Source of the DNA: Streptomyces caeruleatus
Lineage (GTDB): Bacteria > Actinomycetota > Actinomycetes > Streptomycetales > Streptomycetaceae
Length of the DNA stretch: 64,000 nt
NCBI RefSeq assembly: GCF_001514235.1
Contig: NZ_KQ948924.1
Coordinates: 1-64,000 of the forward strand
Direction of reading: 5' to 3'
Under the pieces are notes generated by a model. That model was not told the DNA's origin, made no database searches, and was given only the letters and a program-made list of their open reading frames with translations. The position numbers and the translations under genes were made by a program. Numbering within the stretch: the first letter of the stretch is position 1; each line of letters begins with the position of its first letter. This document shows positions 1 through 8,313 of the stretch, piece by piece.

Positions 1-18
1 GTCGGCTAGCTTGCCCTC

Positions 19-714
19 ATGACTGAATTCGTTCTGGTGGCGGGTGCGAAGCTGGGCGCGTGGGCGTGGGACGCGGTGGTGCCCGGGTTGCTGGCGGCCG
101 GGTACGGGGCGCATGCGCTGACGTTGTCCGGGCTGGCCGAGAAGCGGGGCGCACCGGCCGGGCAGCAGACCCATGTGCGGGACATCGTCGAGGAGGTGGA
201 GCGTCTCGGCCTGCGGGACGTGGTGCTGGTCGGGCACAGTTACTCGGGCATACCGGTCGGGCAGGCCGCGGAGCGCATCGGTGACCGGCTGTCGCGGGTG
301 GTGTACGTCGACGCGAGCGTCCCGGCCGACGGGAAGTCGTTCCTGTGGGGTTGGCCGAGTGACGGGGTGCGGGCGGCGATCGAAGCGAACGACGGCTTCT
401 GGCCGTCCTTCTCGGCGGAGGATCTGGCGGACCAGGACCTCACCGACGAGCAGATCGCCCGGATCGTTCGCGACTCGACGCCGCATCCCGGCGCCTCGCT
501 CACCGAACCGGCCGTGGTGACCCGCCCGCTCGCCGAGTTGCCGTCGACCTACGTCAAGTGCCTGCTGGACTGGCCCGAGCCGAGCGACGACGTCGCCGAA
601 CTCCTCAAGAGCGACCGCTGGGAGCTGGTGACCATGGACACCGGCCACTGGCCGATGTTCTCCCAGCCACACGAACTGGCCCGCATCCTGCACGAATCCG
701 TGACCTCCCCCTGA
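19..714 (+). CDS. alpha/beta-fold hydrolase (esterase-like)
   Basis: This is a 231-residue single-domain alpha/beta hydrolase. The nucleophile elbow GHSYSG lies near residue 72. A C-terminal DTGHWPMF segment near residue 210 supplies the likely catalytic His. The short N-terminal FVLVAGAKLGAWAW resembles the oxyanion region of small esterases of the salicylate/methyl-ester esterase group. There is no signal peptide, so it is probably cytosolic. The substrate cannot be read from the sequence. It stands alone ahead of the hydroxyacid genes, with a 73-base gap. The family assignment is firm; specificity is not known. Confidence 0.85.
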   Translation: MTEFVLVAGAKLGAWAWDAVVPGLLAAGYGAHALTLSGLAEKRGAPAGQQTHVRDIVEEVERLGLRDVVLVGHSYSGIPVGQAAERIGDRLSRVVYVDASVPADGKSFLWGWPSDGVRAAIEANDGFWPSFSAEDLADQDLTDEQIARIVRDSTPHPGASLTEPAVVTRPLAELPSTYVKCLLDWPEPSDDVAELLKSDRWELVTMDTGHWPMFSQPHELARILHESVTSP

Positions 715-787
715 TCCACTCCCCCGCCTACCGGTCGGTATGGTCTGCGTACGGCGCGTTCTCAGTGAGGAGAGGCGAGGTCAACGC

Positions 788-1957
788 ATGGGCAAGCACT
801 GGGCGGACTTCCAGTACGAGATCTATCTGAACGGCATGACGGGGGCGGTGCCCCGGCTGCCCACCGATCTGACCCGGCTGGAGGAGCTGACCGAGCAGCG
901 CCTCGGTCCCGGTCCCGTCGGCTATGTGGCGGGCAGCGCGGGCGGCGGCAGCACCGCCCGCGCCAACCGGGCGGCTCTGCGGCGCCGCCGGATCGTCCCG
1001 CGCATGCTGCGGGACGTGCACGAACGGGACCTGTCCGTCGAGGTGCTGGGCCGCGCCCTGCCCGCCCCGCTGGCCCTCGCGCCCGTCGGCGTGCTGTCGA
1101 TCATGCATCCGGACGCGGAGTGCGCGGCCGCCCGGGCCGCGGCGGCACAAGGGGTGCCGTTCATCCTCTCCTCGGCGTCCAGCACCCCGATGGAGCAGGT
1201 CGCGGAGGCGATGGGGGACGCCGAGCGCTGGTTCCAGCTGTACTGGCCTAAGGACCCGGAGGTGGCCCGCAGTTTCCTCGGCCGGGCGAAGGCGGCCGGG
1301 TTCACCGCGCTCGTCGTCACCCTGGACACACCGATGCTGGCCTGGCGGCCCCGCGATCTCGACCAGGCGTACCTGCCGTTCCTGCACGGCGTGGGCACCG
1401 CCAACTACTTCTCCGACCCGGCGTTCCAGGCGGGCCTGGCCAAGCCGGTGCACGAGGATCCGAACGCCGCCGTGATGCACTTCGTCGGCATGTTCTCGGA
1501 CCCCGCCAAGACCTGGCCCGACCTGGCGTTCCTGCGGGAGAACTGGGACGGCCCGATCGTCCTCAAGGGCATCCTCCACCCGGACGACGCACGCGCCGCC
1601 GCCGACGCCGGGATGGACGGGGTCGTCGTCTCCAACCACGGCGGCCGTCAGGTGGCCGGCTCCATCGGCGCGGCGGACGCTCTGCCCCGGGTCGTGGAGG
1701 CGGTCGGCGACCGGCTGACCGTCCTCTTCGACAGCGGCGTCCGTACCGGCGACGACATCTTCAAGGCCCTCGCCCTCGGCGCGCGGGCGGTGCTCGTCGG
1801 ACGGCCGTACGCGTACGGGCTCGGCCTCGACGGCCAGGCCGGCGTCGAGCACGTCATCCGCTGTCTGCTCGCCGAACTCGACCTCACCCTCGCCCTGTCC
1901 GGGCACGCCACCCCCGCCACGATCGGTCCCGCCGACCTCATCGAGGAATCCGCATGA
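788..1957 (+). CDS. FMN-dependent alpha-hydroxy acid oxidase (lactate 2-monooxygenase-like)
   Basis: This 389-residue protein is a TIM-barrel member of the L-lactate/glycolate oxidase family. The family uses FMN to oxidise 2-hydroxy acids to 2-keto acids or, in lactate 2-monooxygenase, to the decarboxylated acid. The diagnostic SNHGGRQ active-site segment (catalytic His, substrate-binding Arg) is near residue 280. It is followed by the FDSGVRTG and LVGRPYAYG FMN-phosphate loops. The N-terminal FQYEIYLNGM is typical of lactate 2-monooxygenases. I chose ATG 788 because a purine-rich GAGAGGCGAGG precedes it; an upstream in-frame GTG has no such site. The stop overlaps the next start by four bases, so the two genes are translationally coupled. 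Confidence 0.88.
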   Translation: MGKHWADFQYEIYLNGMTGAVPRLPTDLTRLEELTEQRLGPGPVGYVAGSAGGGSTARANRAALRRRRIVPRMLRDVHERDLSVEVLGRALPAPLALAPVGVLSIMHPDAECAAARAAAAQGVPFILSSASSTPMEQVAEAMGDAERWFQLYWPKDPEVARSFLGRAKAAGFTALVVTLDTPMLAWRPRDLDQAYLPFLHGVGTANYFSDPAFQAGLAKPVHEDPNAAVMHFVGMFSDPAKTWPDLAFLRENWDGPIVLKGILHPDDARAAADAGMDGVVVSNHGGRQVAGSIGAADALPRVVEAVGDRLTVLFDSGVRTGDDIFKALALGARAVLVGRPYAYGLGLDGQAGVEHVIRCLLAELDLTLALSGHATPATIGPADLIEESA

Positions 1958-2931
1958 CCGCCACGAAGAACGTCCTCGCCGTCATCTCGCCGCACGTGGG
2001 TGGCCGCGGCATCGGCGCCGGACTCGCCACCCTGTTCCCCGAGAGCGCGAACGTCACCGTCGTCGAGGCGGCCGACGAGGACCCGGCCGCGCTGCGCGCC
2101 GCGCACGCCGTCATCACGGCGCTCGCCCCGCTGACCGCCGGACACCTCGCCGCCGCACCGGAGTTGGAGCTGGTGCAGTGCGCGAGCCACGGCTTCGACT
2201 ACGTCGACGTGGCGGCGGCGCGCGAGCGCGGGGTGGACGTGTGCAACATCGGTTCCAGCGGTGCCGAGGCGCAGAACGTGGCCGAGCAGACCTTCGCCCT
2301 GATGCTCGCCCTGGCCAAGCAGCTGATCCCCGCCCACACCGCGCTGGTCGAGGCCGACTGGGCGCTCCCCCGGCTCCAGCACTCCCTGACCGAGCTGTCC
2401 GGCAAGACGCTCGGCATCGTGGGTCTGGGGCAGGTCGGGCGTGAAGTGGCCCGCCGCGCGACGGCGTTCGACATGGGCGTGGTCTACGCCGGCCGCCGCC
2501 GACTGTCCCCGGAGACGGAGGCCGCCCTCGGCGGCGCCCGCCACGTGCCGCTCGACGAACTGCTGCGCACCGCCGACTACGTCTCCCTGCACGCCCCGCT
2601 CACCGAGGAGACCCGGCACCTCCTGAACGCCGAGCGCCTCGCACTCCTCAAGCCGACCGCGTTCGTCATCAACACCGCCCGCGGCGCCCTGATCGAACAG
2701 GACGCCCTCGCGGACGCGCTGGAGAAGGGCGCGGTGGCCGGTGCGGGCATCGACGTCTTCGACCCCGAACCCCCCACACCGGCCCTGCGCCTCCTCCACG
2801 CCCCGAACGTGGTGCTCTCCCCGCACGCCGGCGGCGTCACCCGCGAGACCCTGGTGCGCATCGCCCTGGCGGCCGTGCAGAACGTGACGACCTTCCTGTC
2901 GGGCGAGGCGCCGCGGGACGTGGTGAACTAG
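1954..2931 (+). CDS. D-isomer-specific 2-hydroxyacid dehydrogenase
   Basis: This is a 325-residue NAD(P)-dependent dehydrogenase of the phosphoglycerate/D-lactate dehydrogenase superfamily. The Rossmann motif GLGQVGREVA sits near residue 156. The catalytic set is visible as INTARGALI (Arg), the following D/E in GIDVFDPEPP, and SPHAGG (His) near residue 291. It overlaps the 2-hydroxyacid oxidase by ATGA. The pair can interconvert or dispose of 2-hydroxy/2-keto acids of opposite chirality; that joint role is inference. Its TAG stop lies in a CTAG that also forms the stop of the convergent downstream gene. Confidence 0.88.
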   Translation: MTATKNVLAVISPHVGGRGIGAGLATLFPESANVTVVEAADEDPAALRAAHAVITALAPLTAGHLAAAPELELVQCASHGFDYVDVAAARERGVDVCNIGSSGAEAQNVAEQTFALMLALAKQLIPAHTALVEADWALPRLQHSLTELSGKTLGIVGLGQVGREVARRATAFDMGVVYAGRRRLSPETEAALGGARHVPLDELLRTADYVSLHAPLTEETRHLLNAERLALLKPTAFVINTARGALIEQDALADALEKGAVAGAGIDVFDPEPPTPALRLLHAPNVVLSPHAGGVTRETLVRIALAAVQNVTTFLSGEAPRDVVN

Positions 2932-4544
2932 GCGTTCTCCTCCCCCACTCGGACTGCCCGCACCCCAGGCGTCTCGACCTCCGCGCTCGAAAGCGAGCCG
3001 GGACTCGCCGACGTCGACGGGGCGGTCAGCCAGCGTTGGGACTCGGAGTCGTCGCGGACCTTGGCCACGATGTCGGCGGACTTGTCGGCGATGGTGGGGG
3101 CGACGGCGAGTCGCTTGTCCCAGCGGGGCAGTAACTCGCCCTGGACGGTGAGGTCGTAGCGCACGTCGTCGGCCCGCTCGGAGTCGTCGTCGGCGCACTT
3201 GCCGAGGATCACCACGCCGGCGTCCTTGTGGGAGTCGAGGCACAGGCCGGGGTCCGCCACGCTGCGCAGCAGGCCGTCCTTCTCGTACGACCACTGCTGG
3301 GTGTCGTCGTCCGAGCACTCCGCCAGCTCGGTCCCGGCGCCGGGCTTCGGCTCGCCGCGGATGTCGAGACACAGGTCGGCCTCGGCGTTGCGGAAGCTGG
3401 TCCGGCGCGGTGCGTTGGGGAGTTGGGCGGTGCCCGGTGGTGAGGTGGAGGCCGCGGGGGGCGACTGGGAGGCCGTGTTGCCGCCGGTGGCGGAGGCGGC
3501 CGGGTCGACCCCGTCGTCGTCCGAGAGCAGGCCCGCGGCGAGCGTGATCGCGATCAGCCCGGCCGAGGCCACGCCCACGCCCGTGAGCAGGGTCCGCGAG
3601 GAGCGCGGCCCGCCGGGTGTCCGGCGGATCTGCGCGGGGATCCGGGACAGGAGGTGACGTCGTGCGGCGCCGTGCCGGGCGGAGCCGCCGGCGCGGGGTG
3701 CGGAGGACCGCGTGCGGCCCGGTCTGGTGTCCAGATAGCGGCGCGCGCCCCAGCCGAGCACCGCCTCGGCGATGAGGACGCCCAACCCGCCTTCGAAATG
3801 GCTCAGTTGTTCGGCGGCGTTGCGGCAGTAGCGGCACTGCGTCAGATGCTGCTGGACGTCCGGCAGCAAGGCCCCGCCGCGCCGAATCGGAACGTCGAGG
3901 AGGCGGTTGTGGAACCGGCAATCCTTGGTCGGCGCGAGTTCCCGATGGGCATGTACACAACCTTCACGGAATTTATCACGCGCCTGTTCGAGAGCGGCCG
4001 TGGCGGTGACGGTATCCATGCCCAACAGACCGGCGGGCACGCTTAGCGGCTCGGCCTCGACCTCGGTATGCCAGAGCAGACAGCGGGCAAGTCCCGGAAG
4101 CGACTGGAATGACCGGTCGGCGAGCCGGCGATTTTCCGGCGTCATGGACTTCGCGGTCCGCATACCGCGACCGCCGGCGGGTTTCCCCAGCTCCGGCAGA
4201 ACACCCGCTATTCGGTCGTCCGCCGACCACTGCCGGACCGCGTCCCGGACTGCCACGAGCAGCCGGGGACGCAGCGCGGCAGCGGATTCGCCGAGCGCCA
4301 GGCGGTCGAGGACCTGATGGAATGCGGCGGCGGTGACCATGTCGGCAGCCGTCTCCGGGGAGGCGAGGCAGATCTCCGCGTACGCGTGGACCGGTTGCCA
4401 GTGCCGCGCCATGAGCAGCGCGACGGACGGAGCGGCCTCGCCATCCGGACGGCCCCGTAACCGGGCGGCGAGACCTTCGTCGGATTCCTCCGGTTCCCCG
4501 CCGGACGGGGGGTAAGGAGGGCGAGGGGGGTGGGGGGTGGGCAC
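2928..4544 (-). CDS. membrane protein with sigma-like HTH, zinc finger and extracellular ricin-type lectin domain
   Basis: This 538-residue protein has a composite architecture. Residues about 30-190 resemble an ECF sigma factor, with a region-4-like helix-turn-helix around LPGLARCLLWHTEVEAE. Next comes a ZAS-type zinc site, Cys-x24-His-x3-Cys-x2-Cys ending in HLTQCRYC. A single membrane segment (ASAGLIAITLAAGLL) follows near residue 330, then a Ser/Pro/Thr-rich linker. The C-terminal ricin B-type lectin domain carries QQW and QRW repeats and LCLDSH motifs. The GTG start is preceded by AAGGA at good spacing. A larger paralogue lies at 17385-19496. By architecture it could sense extracellular glycans and act on transcription, but whether the sigma-like part still binds polymerase is unknown. 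Confidence 0.8.
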   Translation of the reverse strand: MPTPHPPRPPYPPSGGEPEESDEGLAARLRGRPDGEAAPSVALLMARHWQPVHAYAEICLASPETAADMVTAAAFHQVLDRLALGESAAALRPRLLVAVRDAVRQWSADDRIAGVLPELGKPAGGRGMRTAKSMTPENRRLADRSFQSLPGLARCLLWHTEVEAEPLSVPAGLLGMDTVTATAALEQARDKFREGCVHAHRELAPTKDCRFHNRLLDVPIRRGGALLPDVQQHLTQCRYCRNAAEQLSHFEGGLGVLIAEAVLGWGARRYLDTRPGRTRSSAPRAGGSARHGAARRHLLSRIPAQIRRTPGGPRSSRTLLTGVGVASAGLIAITLAAGLLSDDDGVDPAASATGGNTASQSPPAASTSPPGTAQLPNAPRRTSFRNAEADLCLDIRGEPKPGAGTELAECSDDDTQQWSYEKDGLLRSVADPGLCLDSHKDAGVVILGKCADDDSERADDVRYDLTVQGELLPRWDKRLAVAPTIADKSADIVAKVRDDSESQRWLTAPSTSASPGSLSSAEVETPGVRAVRVGEENA

Positions 4545-5068
4545 TGAACGGATTCCTTCCCACGCTCAAGACACGGAAGTTCCCTTCGCCGAAAAGGACC
4601 GAGCGACTTGGTGTGCACCTCTCCGGCACGAGCGGGGGGAGCAAGAATTCGCCCACGTCCATCCGCCCCGGTTCTTCACGGAACGCATGAGACCCGGCCT
4701 TTTTCCACCCCCCACGGGTAGTTCACCCTTGCACAGCACACGGATGGCCAACAAGACACTTGGGCAACATCCGCACCTTTGAAAGAAAGTCAGATTCGGC
4801 GGCAACTCGCCGCACGCGCGCGAGCTTTCGACATTCCATGCGCCCCGTGTGAAACGCGCGCACACGCCGCCGCACCACGCACGCTCCCCGGCGCGCACGC
4901 CCGCGTAGTCCACTGGGAGCGGCCCTCTCGGAAGGCCCCGCGCAGGGACGGCGGCTCTCCTGCGCGTCATGGGCCGCCGACCCCGTTCCTCCCGCCCTCG
5001 GTCGGCGGCCCCCGGGCGGGAGGAACGGGGACCGCCACGGGACCGGGACGGTGAGGCGGCGGGATGGT
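4545..5068. other. 524-base intergenic region
   Basis: This non-coding stretch separates the lectin-protein gene (starting leftward at 4544) from the toxin gene (ending leftward at 5069). Its left part is less GC-rich than the surroundings and probably carries the lectin gene's promoter. I could not place -35/-10 boxes with confidence. The right end holds the strong hairpin annotated separately. I found no convincing open frame or structured RNA in the middle. Confidence 0.6.
4972..5030. terminator. strong hairpin with an alternative overlapping stem
   Basis: Positions 4981-4997 and 5014-5030 (GGGCGGGAGGAACGGGG) form a perfect 17-bp stem with a 16-nt loop. A second perfect 9-bp pairing, GGCCGCCGA (4972-4980) with TCGGCGGCC (5002-5010), uses the loop of the first, so the two are mutually exclusive. 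It lies just downstream of the leftward toxin gene and has no U tract. That fits a Streptomyces-type terminator for the toxin-antitoxin transcript. Confidence 0.65.
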
Positions 5069-5446
5069 TCAGATCTGCCAGGAACGCAGCCGGTCGGCCG
5101 CGCCGTACACGTCGACCTTGCCGGAGATCAGGTCGCGCGCGAGGTCGACGAGGGCGCCGTAGGGCGGGTCGATGCCGACGCCGCTGACGAACATGTAGGC
5201 CACGGCGGACGCGCAGGCGAAACGGGCGTTGGCCGAGGGCAGCGGCTTGAGCAGGGCCAGGGTGTGCAGCAGCGCGGCGGCCCGCCAGGCCGGGTCGGAG
5301 TCGACGCCCAGCCGGGGCGGATCCACACGATGGCGGGCGACGGCGGCGACCAGCGCGCTGAAGTCGTTGACCGTGGGCTGGTCCGGCAGGACCTCTTCGT
5401 GGCGCTGCAGCAGCCAGGGCACGTCGATATGGATGACGGGTGCCAT
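5069..5446 (-). CDS. Fic/Doc-like toxin component with degenerate Fic motif
   Basis: This 125-residue all-alpha protein has the length and pattern of Doc-type toxins. Canonical Fic/Doc enzymes AMPylate or phosphorylate targets using H-P-F-x-(D/E)-G-N-(G/K)-R. Here the aligned stretch is KPLPSANAR at residues 67-75. Lys replaces the catalytic His, Ser replaces the acidic residue and Ala replaces Gly, while Asn73 and Arg75 remain. Classic Fic catalysis therefore looks unlikely. It follows the antitoxin gene after three bases in one transcript. The Doc-family call rests on length, helix pattern and partner; toxicity is inference. Confidence 0.65.
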   Translation of the reverse strand: MAPVIHIDVPWLLQRHEEVLPDQPTVNDFSALVAAVARHRVDPPRLGVDSDPAWRAAALLHTLALLKPLPSANARFACASAVAYMFVSGVGIDPPYGALVDLARDLISGKVDVYGAADRLRSWQI

Positions 5447-5449
5447 CGG

Positions 5450-5695
5450 TCAGGCGGCCCGCCCCTCGCCCTTGGCGGACGGTTCGTCGTCGGGGAAGGC
5501 CGCGGCGAACTCGTCGGCGTGCGAGGCGAAGAACCGGCGGAACGCCTCGGCGCCCTCCTGCAGGGCCCGGTGCCGAGCTATGTCGGCCGCCGCGGCCTCG
5601 CGCACGAGTGCCTTCATCGACGTACCGCGTTCCTTGGCGATCTGCCGCAGGTCCTCGAGCTCGCGGTCGCTGAACTCCACGTTGAGAGCTGGCAT
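5450..5695 (-). CDS. ribbon-helix-helix-type antitoxin
   Basis: This is an 81-residue acidic protein. Its N-terminal beta-strand/helix/helix pattern (ALNVEFSDRELEDLRQIAKE) is characteristic of CopG/RHH DNA-binding antitoxins. A longer C-terminal helix and acidic tail probably wrap the toxin. It lies three bases upstream of the Fic-like gene, in the usual antitoxin-first order. RHH antitoxins normally repress their own promoter, and an imperfect palindrome at 5721-5736 just upstream is a candidate operator. Confidence 0.72.
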   Translation of the reverse strand: MPALNVEFSDRELEDLRQIAKERGTSMKALVREAAAADIARHRALQEGAEAFRRFFASHADEFAAAFPDDEPSAKGEGRAA

Positions 5696-5720
5696 GGCCT
5701 CACGGTACCGCTCGGGTACT

Positions 5721-5736
5721 CACGCGTAAATACGTG
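5721..5736. promoter_or_regulatory. candidate operator of the toxin-antitoxin operon
   Basis: CACGCGTAAATACGTG is a near-perfect 16-bp palindrome, 26 bases upstream of the antitoxin start. Binding by the RHH antitoxin is inference from position and symmetry. Confidence 0.4.
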
Positions 5737-5824
5737 CAGGTCAAGTGTGATGTACGTCGGTACCACGCGGCTATGGAACACCCCGCGCCGCGCGCTGTCG
5801 CACGGGCGCGGTCCCGAGACGTGG

Positions 5825-5853
5825 GTCACATTCGCCCCCGGGATGTCACATTC
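5825..5853 (+). promoter_or_regulatory. tandem GTCACATTC motifs, ECF41-type -35-like element
   Basis: GTCACATTC occurs twice, at 5825-5833 and 5845-5853, 20 bases apart and upstream of the ECF41 sigma gene. The second copy contains TGTCACA, the -35 sequence known for ECF41-dependent promoters. A clear CGTC -10 box is not visible at the expected distance. Autoregulation is therefore plausible but unproven. Confidence 0.45.
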
Positions 5854-5902
5854 CGGCCCCCGCCGGGCCTCGCAGTGGTGAGCGCGCACTGGGAGGCCCC
5901 GC

Positions 5903-6835
5903 ATGTCCGACACCCCCGCACCCGTCACCACCACCGACGACGCGACCGGCGTCTTCGTCGAGCACCGCGAGCTGATGTTCGGCGTCGTCTACAACATCCT
6001 CGGCAGCGTCGCCGACACCGAGGACGTCCTCCAGGAGAGCTGGCTGTCCTGGACGGCGCGGGGCGGGGGCGCGCCGCTGGAGGGAGTCGACAACCCGCGG
6101 GCGTATCTGGTGCGGATCGCCGTGAACCACGCGCTGACGCGGCGGGCCACGATCAGCCGCCGCCGGGAGACCTACGTCGGCCCCTGGCTGCCCGAGCCGC
6201 TGGTCGCGGTCGACGAGCACGACGGCGCCGAGGACCCGGCCCTGCGCACCGAATCCGTGTCACTGGCGATGCTGGTCGTCCTGGAGTCGCTGTCGCCACT
6301 GGAACGCGCGGTGTTCGTGCTGCACGAGGTGTTCGGGTACGCGCACACGGAGATCGCGGAGATCATCGACCGCAGCCCGGCGGCCGTACGGCAGCTGGCG
6401 CATCGCGCGCGCGGGCACGTGCACGCGCGGCGGCCGCTGTACGAGGCGCATCCGCGGGTGCGCCGGGAGGCGACCGAGCGGTTCGTGCGGGCCGCGGTGG
6501 GCGGGGACATCGCCGAGCTCATGGAGGTCCTCGCGCCGGACGTCACGGTGTGGACGGACGCCGGGGGCAAGCGCAAGCCGGCGGCGCTGCGGCCCGTGCA
6601 CGGCCGGGACAAGGCGCTGCGGTTCTTCGGGTCGTACGGGAGGAAGGGCGGGGCGGGCCACCTGGAGCTGCGCTACCGGCGGGTCAACGGTGACGACGCG
6701 GTGGTGCTGTTCCAGGGCGGGGAGCCGTACGCCGTGCTGGTCCTGGATCTCACACCGGACGGCGACCGGGTGTCCGGTGTCTACGTCGTCAGCAACCCCG
6801 ACAAGCTGACGCATGTGCCCCGGGAAGCGGCGTGA
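5903..6835 (+). CDS. ECF41-family RNA polymerase sigma factor with SnoaL-like C-terminal domain
   Basis: This 310-residue sigma factor has region 2 (LMFGVVYNILGS...EDVLQESWL) at about 20-60. Region 4 (LSPLERAVFVLHEVFGYAHT) is at about 130-180. A C-terminal SnoaL/NTF2-like extension of roughly 115 residues follows. The ECF41 hallmarks are all present: WLPEPL in the inter-domain linker, a DAGGK variant of the DGGGR motif, and NPDKL near the C terminus. In ECF41 proteins the extension tunes or inhibits the sigma core in place of a separate anti-sigma factor. GGGAGG precedes the ATG. The last four bases (GTGA) overlap the start of the cytochrome b gene, which is an unusual partner for this family. 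Confidence 0.92.
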   Translation: MSDTPAPVTTTDDATGVFVEHRELMFGVVYNILGSVADTEDVLQESWLSWTARGGGAPLEGVDNPRAYLVRIAVNHALTRRATISRRRETYVGPWLPEPLVAVDEHDGAEDPALRTESVSLAMLVVLESLSPLERAVFVLHEVFGYAHTEIAEIIDRSPAAVRQLAHRARGHVHARRPLYEAHPRVRREATERFVRAAVGGDIAELMEVLAPDVTVWTDAGGKRKPAALRPVHGRDKALRFFGSYGRKGGAGHLELRYRRVNGDDAVVLFQGGEPYAVLVLDLTPDGDRVSGVYVVSNPDKLTHVPREAA

Positions 6836-8313
6836 GCGCCCGGGAGGTGCCGGCCGGAAGAGGCGAGCGGGTCGCGGACTGGTTCGACGGGCGGCTCGGC
6901 ATCCACACCCTCGGCCGGAAGTACCTGCGCAAGGTCTTCCCGGACCACTGGTCCTTCCTGCTCGGCGAGATCTGCCTGTACAGCTTCGTCGTGCTGATCC
7001 TGACCGGCGTGTACCTCACGCTGTTCTTCCATCCGTCGATGAACGAGGTGACGTACCACGGCAGTTACACGCCGCTCAACGGCGTCCGCATGTCCGAGGC
7101 CTACGCCTCCACGCTGGACATCAGCTTCGACGTGCGCGGCGGGCTGCTGATCCGGCAGCTGCACCACTGGGCGGCGCTGGTCTTCGTCGCCGGGATGCTC
7201 ACGCACATGATGCGGCACTTCTTCACCGGGTCGTTCCGCAAGCCGCGGGAGGTCAACTGGCTGTTCGGCTGGTCCCTGCTGCTCCTCGGCCTGTTCGAGG
7301 GCCTCTTCGGCTACTCGCTGCCGGACGACCTGCTGTCGGGGACGGGTCTCAGGTTCGTGAACGGCGCGCTGCTGTCGGTGCCGATCGTCGGGACGTATCT
7401 GTCGATGTTCCTGTTCGGCGGGGAGTTCCCCGGCCAGGACATCGTGGCCCGCTTCTACTCCCTGCACGTCCTGGTGATCCCCGGCATCATGGCGGCGCTG
7501 GTCGTGGTGCACGTCCTGCTGGTCGTCCACCACAAGCACACCCAGTTCGCGGGGCCCGGCCGCACCGAACGCAATGTCGTCGGCGCCCCGTTCATGCCGG
7601 TCTACCTGGCGAAGGCGGGTGGGTTCTTCTTCCTGGTCTTCGGCGCGCTCACGTTCATGGCGGCGGTCGCTTCGGTCAACCCGGTCTGGTCCTACGGCCC
7701 CTACCGCGCCGACCAGGTCTCCACCGGAGCCCAGCCCGACTGGTATCTGGGCTTCGCCGAGGGGCTGGTCCGCGTCATGCCGGGCTGGGAGATCACCGTG
7801 GGGGGCCACACGCTCGTCCTCGGGGTGCTGATCCCGGTCGTGGTCTTCCCGCTGCTGCTGGTGTTCATCGGCGTGTATCCGTTCCTGGAGGCCAGGGTCA
7901 CGGGCGACAAGCGCGAGCACCATCTCCTCGACCGCCCGCGCAACCGCCCTGTGCGCACGGGGATCGGCGCGGCATGGATCAGCCTCTATCTGGTCCTGCT
8001 GGCGGGCGGCGGCAACGACATCGTGGCGACCCGCCTGCATCTGTCGATCAACGCGGTGACGTGGACGATACGCATCGCGGCCCTGCTCGTCCCGGTGCTG
8101 GTGTTCGTCGTCACCCGCCGCATCTGTCTCGGCCTCCAACTTCAGGACCGGGAACGGGTGTTGCACGGCCGCGAGACCGGCCTGATCAAGCGGCTGCCGC
8201 ACGGCGAGTACGTCGAGGTGCACCAGCCGCTGGACCAGGCGGCGCTGCACACCCTGACCGCCCACCAACGGCCGGGCCCAGTCGTGGAGCACGAGCCCCG
8301 AAGCATCGAGTAG
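6832..8313 (+). CDS. cytochrome b subunit (QcrB paralogue), orphan
   Basis: This 493-residue membrane protein is homologous to the cytochrome b of the actinobacterial bc complex. It has paired heme-ligand histidines in HHWAALVF...HMMRHFF and in the later HVLLVVHHKHTQF helix. The Qo-site PDWY motif (QPDWYLGF) is the actinobacterial version of PEWY. The C-terminal cytochrome b helices follow. No qcrA, qcrC or cytochrome oxidase genes are nearby, so this is an extra copy and not the housekeeping bc1 subunit. The GTG start overlaps the ECF41 sigma gene by four bases, implying co-translation. Its electron partners are unknown. Confidence 0.88.
   Translation: MSAREVPAGRGERVADWFDGRLGIHTLGRKYLRKVFPDHWSFLLGEICLYSFVVLILTGVYLTLFFHPSMNEVTYHGSYTPLNGVRMSEAYASTLDISFDVRGGLLIRQLHHWAALVFVAGMLTHMMRHFFTGSFRKPREVNWLFGWSLLLLGLFEGLFGYSLPDDLLSGTGLRFVNGALLSVPIVGTYLSMFLFGGEFPGQDIVARFYSLHVLVIPGIMAALVVVHVLLVVHHKHTQFAGPGRTERNVVGAPFMPVYLAKAGGFFFLVFGALTFMAAVASVNPVWSYGPYRADQVSTGAQPDWYLGFAEGLVRVMPGWEITVGGHTLVLGVLIPVVVFPLLLVFIGVYPFLEARVTGDKREHHLLDRPRNRPVRTGIGAAWISLYLVLLAGGGNDIVATRLHLSINAVTWTIRIAALLVPVLVFVVTRRICLGLQLQDRERVLHGRETGLIKRLPHGEYVEVHQPLDQAALHTLTAHQRPGPVVEHEPRSIE

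Noticed and set aside
728..1906. Long open frame antisense to the hydroxyacid oxidase gene
   Set aside because: It is a high-GC shadow: Arg/Gly/Val-rich, no domain, and the opposite strand encodes a clear enzyme.
6832..8313. Part of the main respiratory bc complex operon
   Set aside because: No qcrC, qcrA or ctaC/D/E genes flank it and it is coupled to a sigma factor gene.
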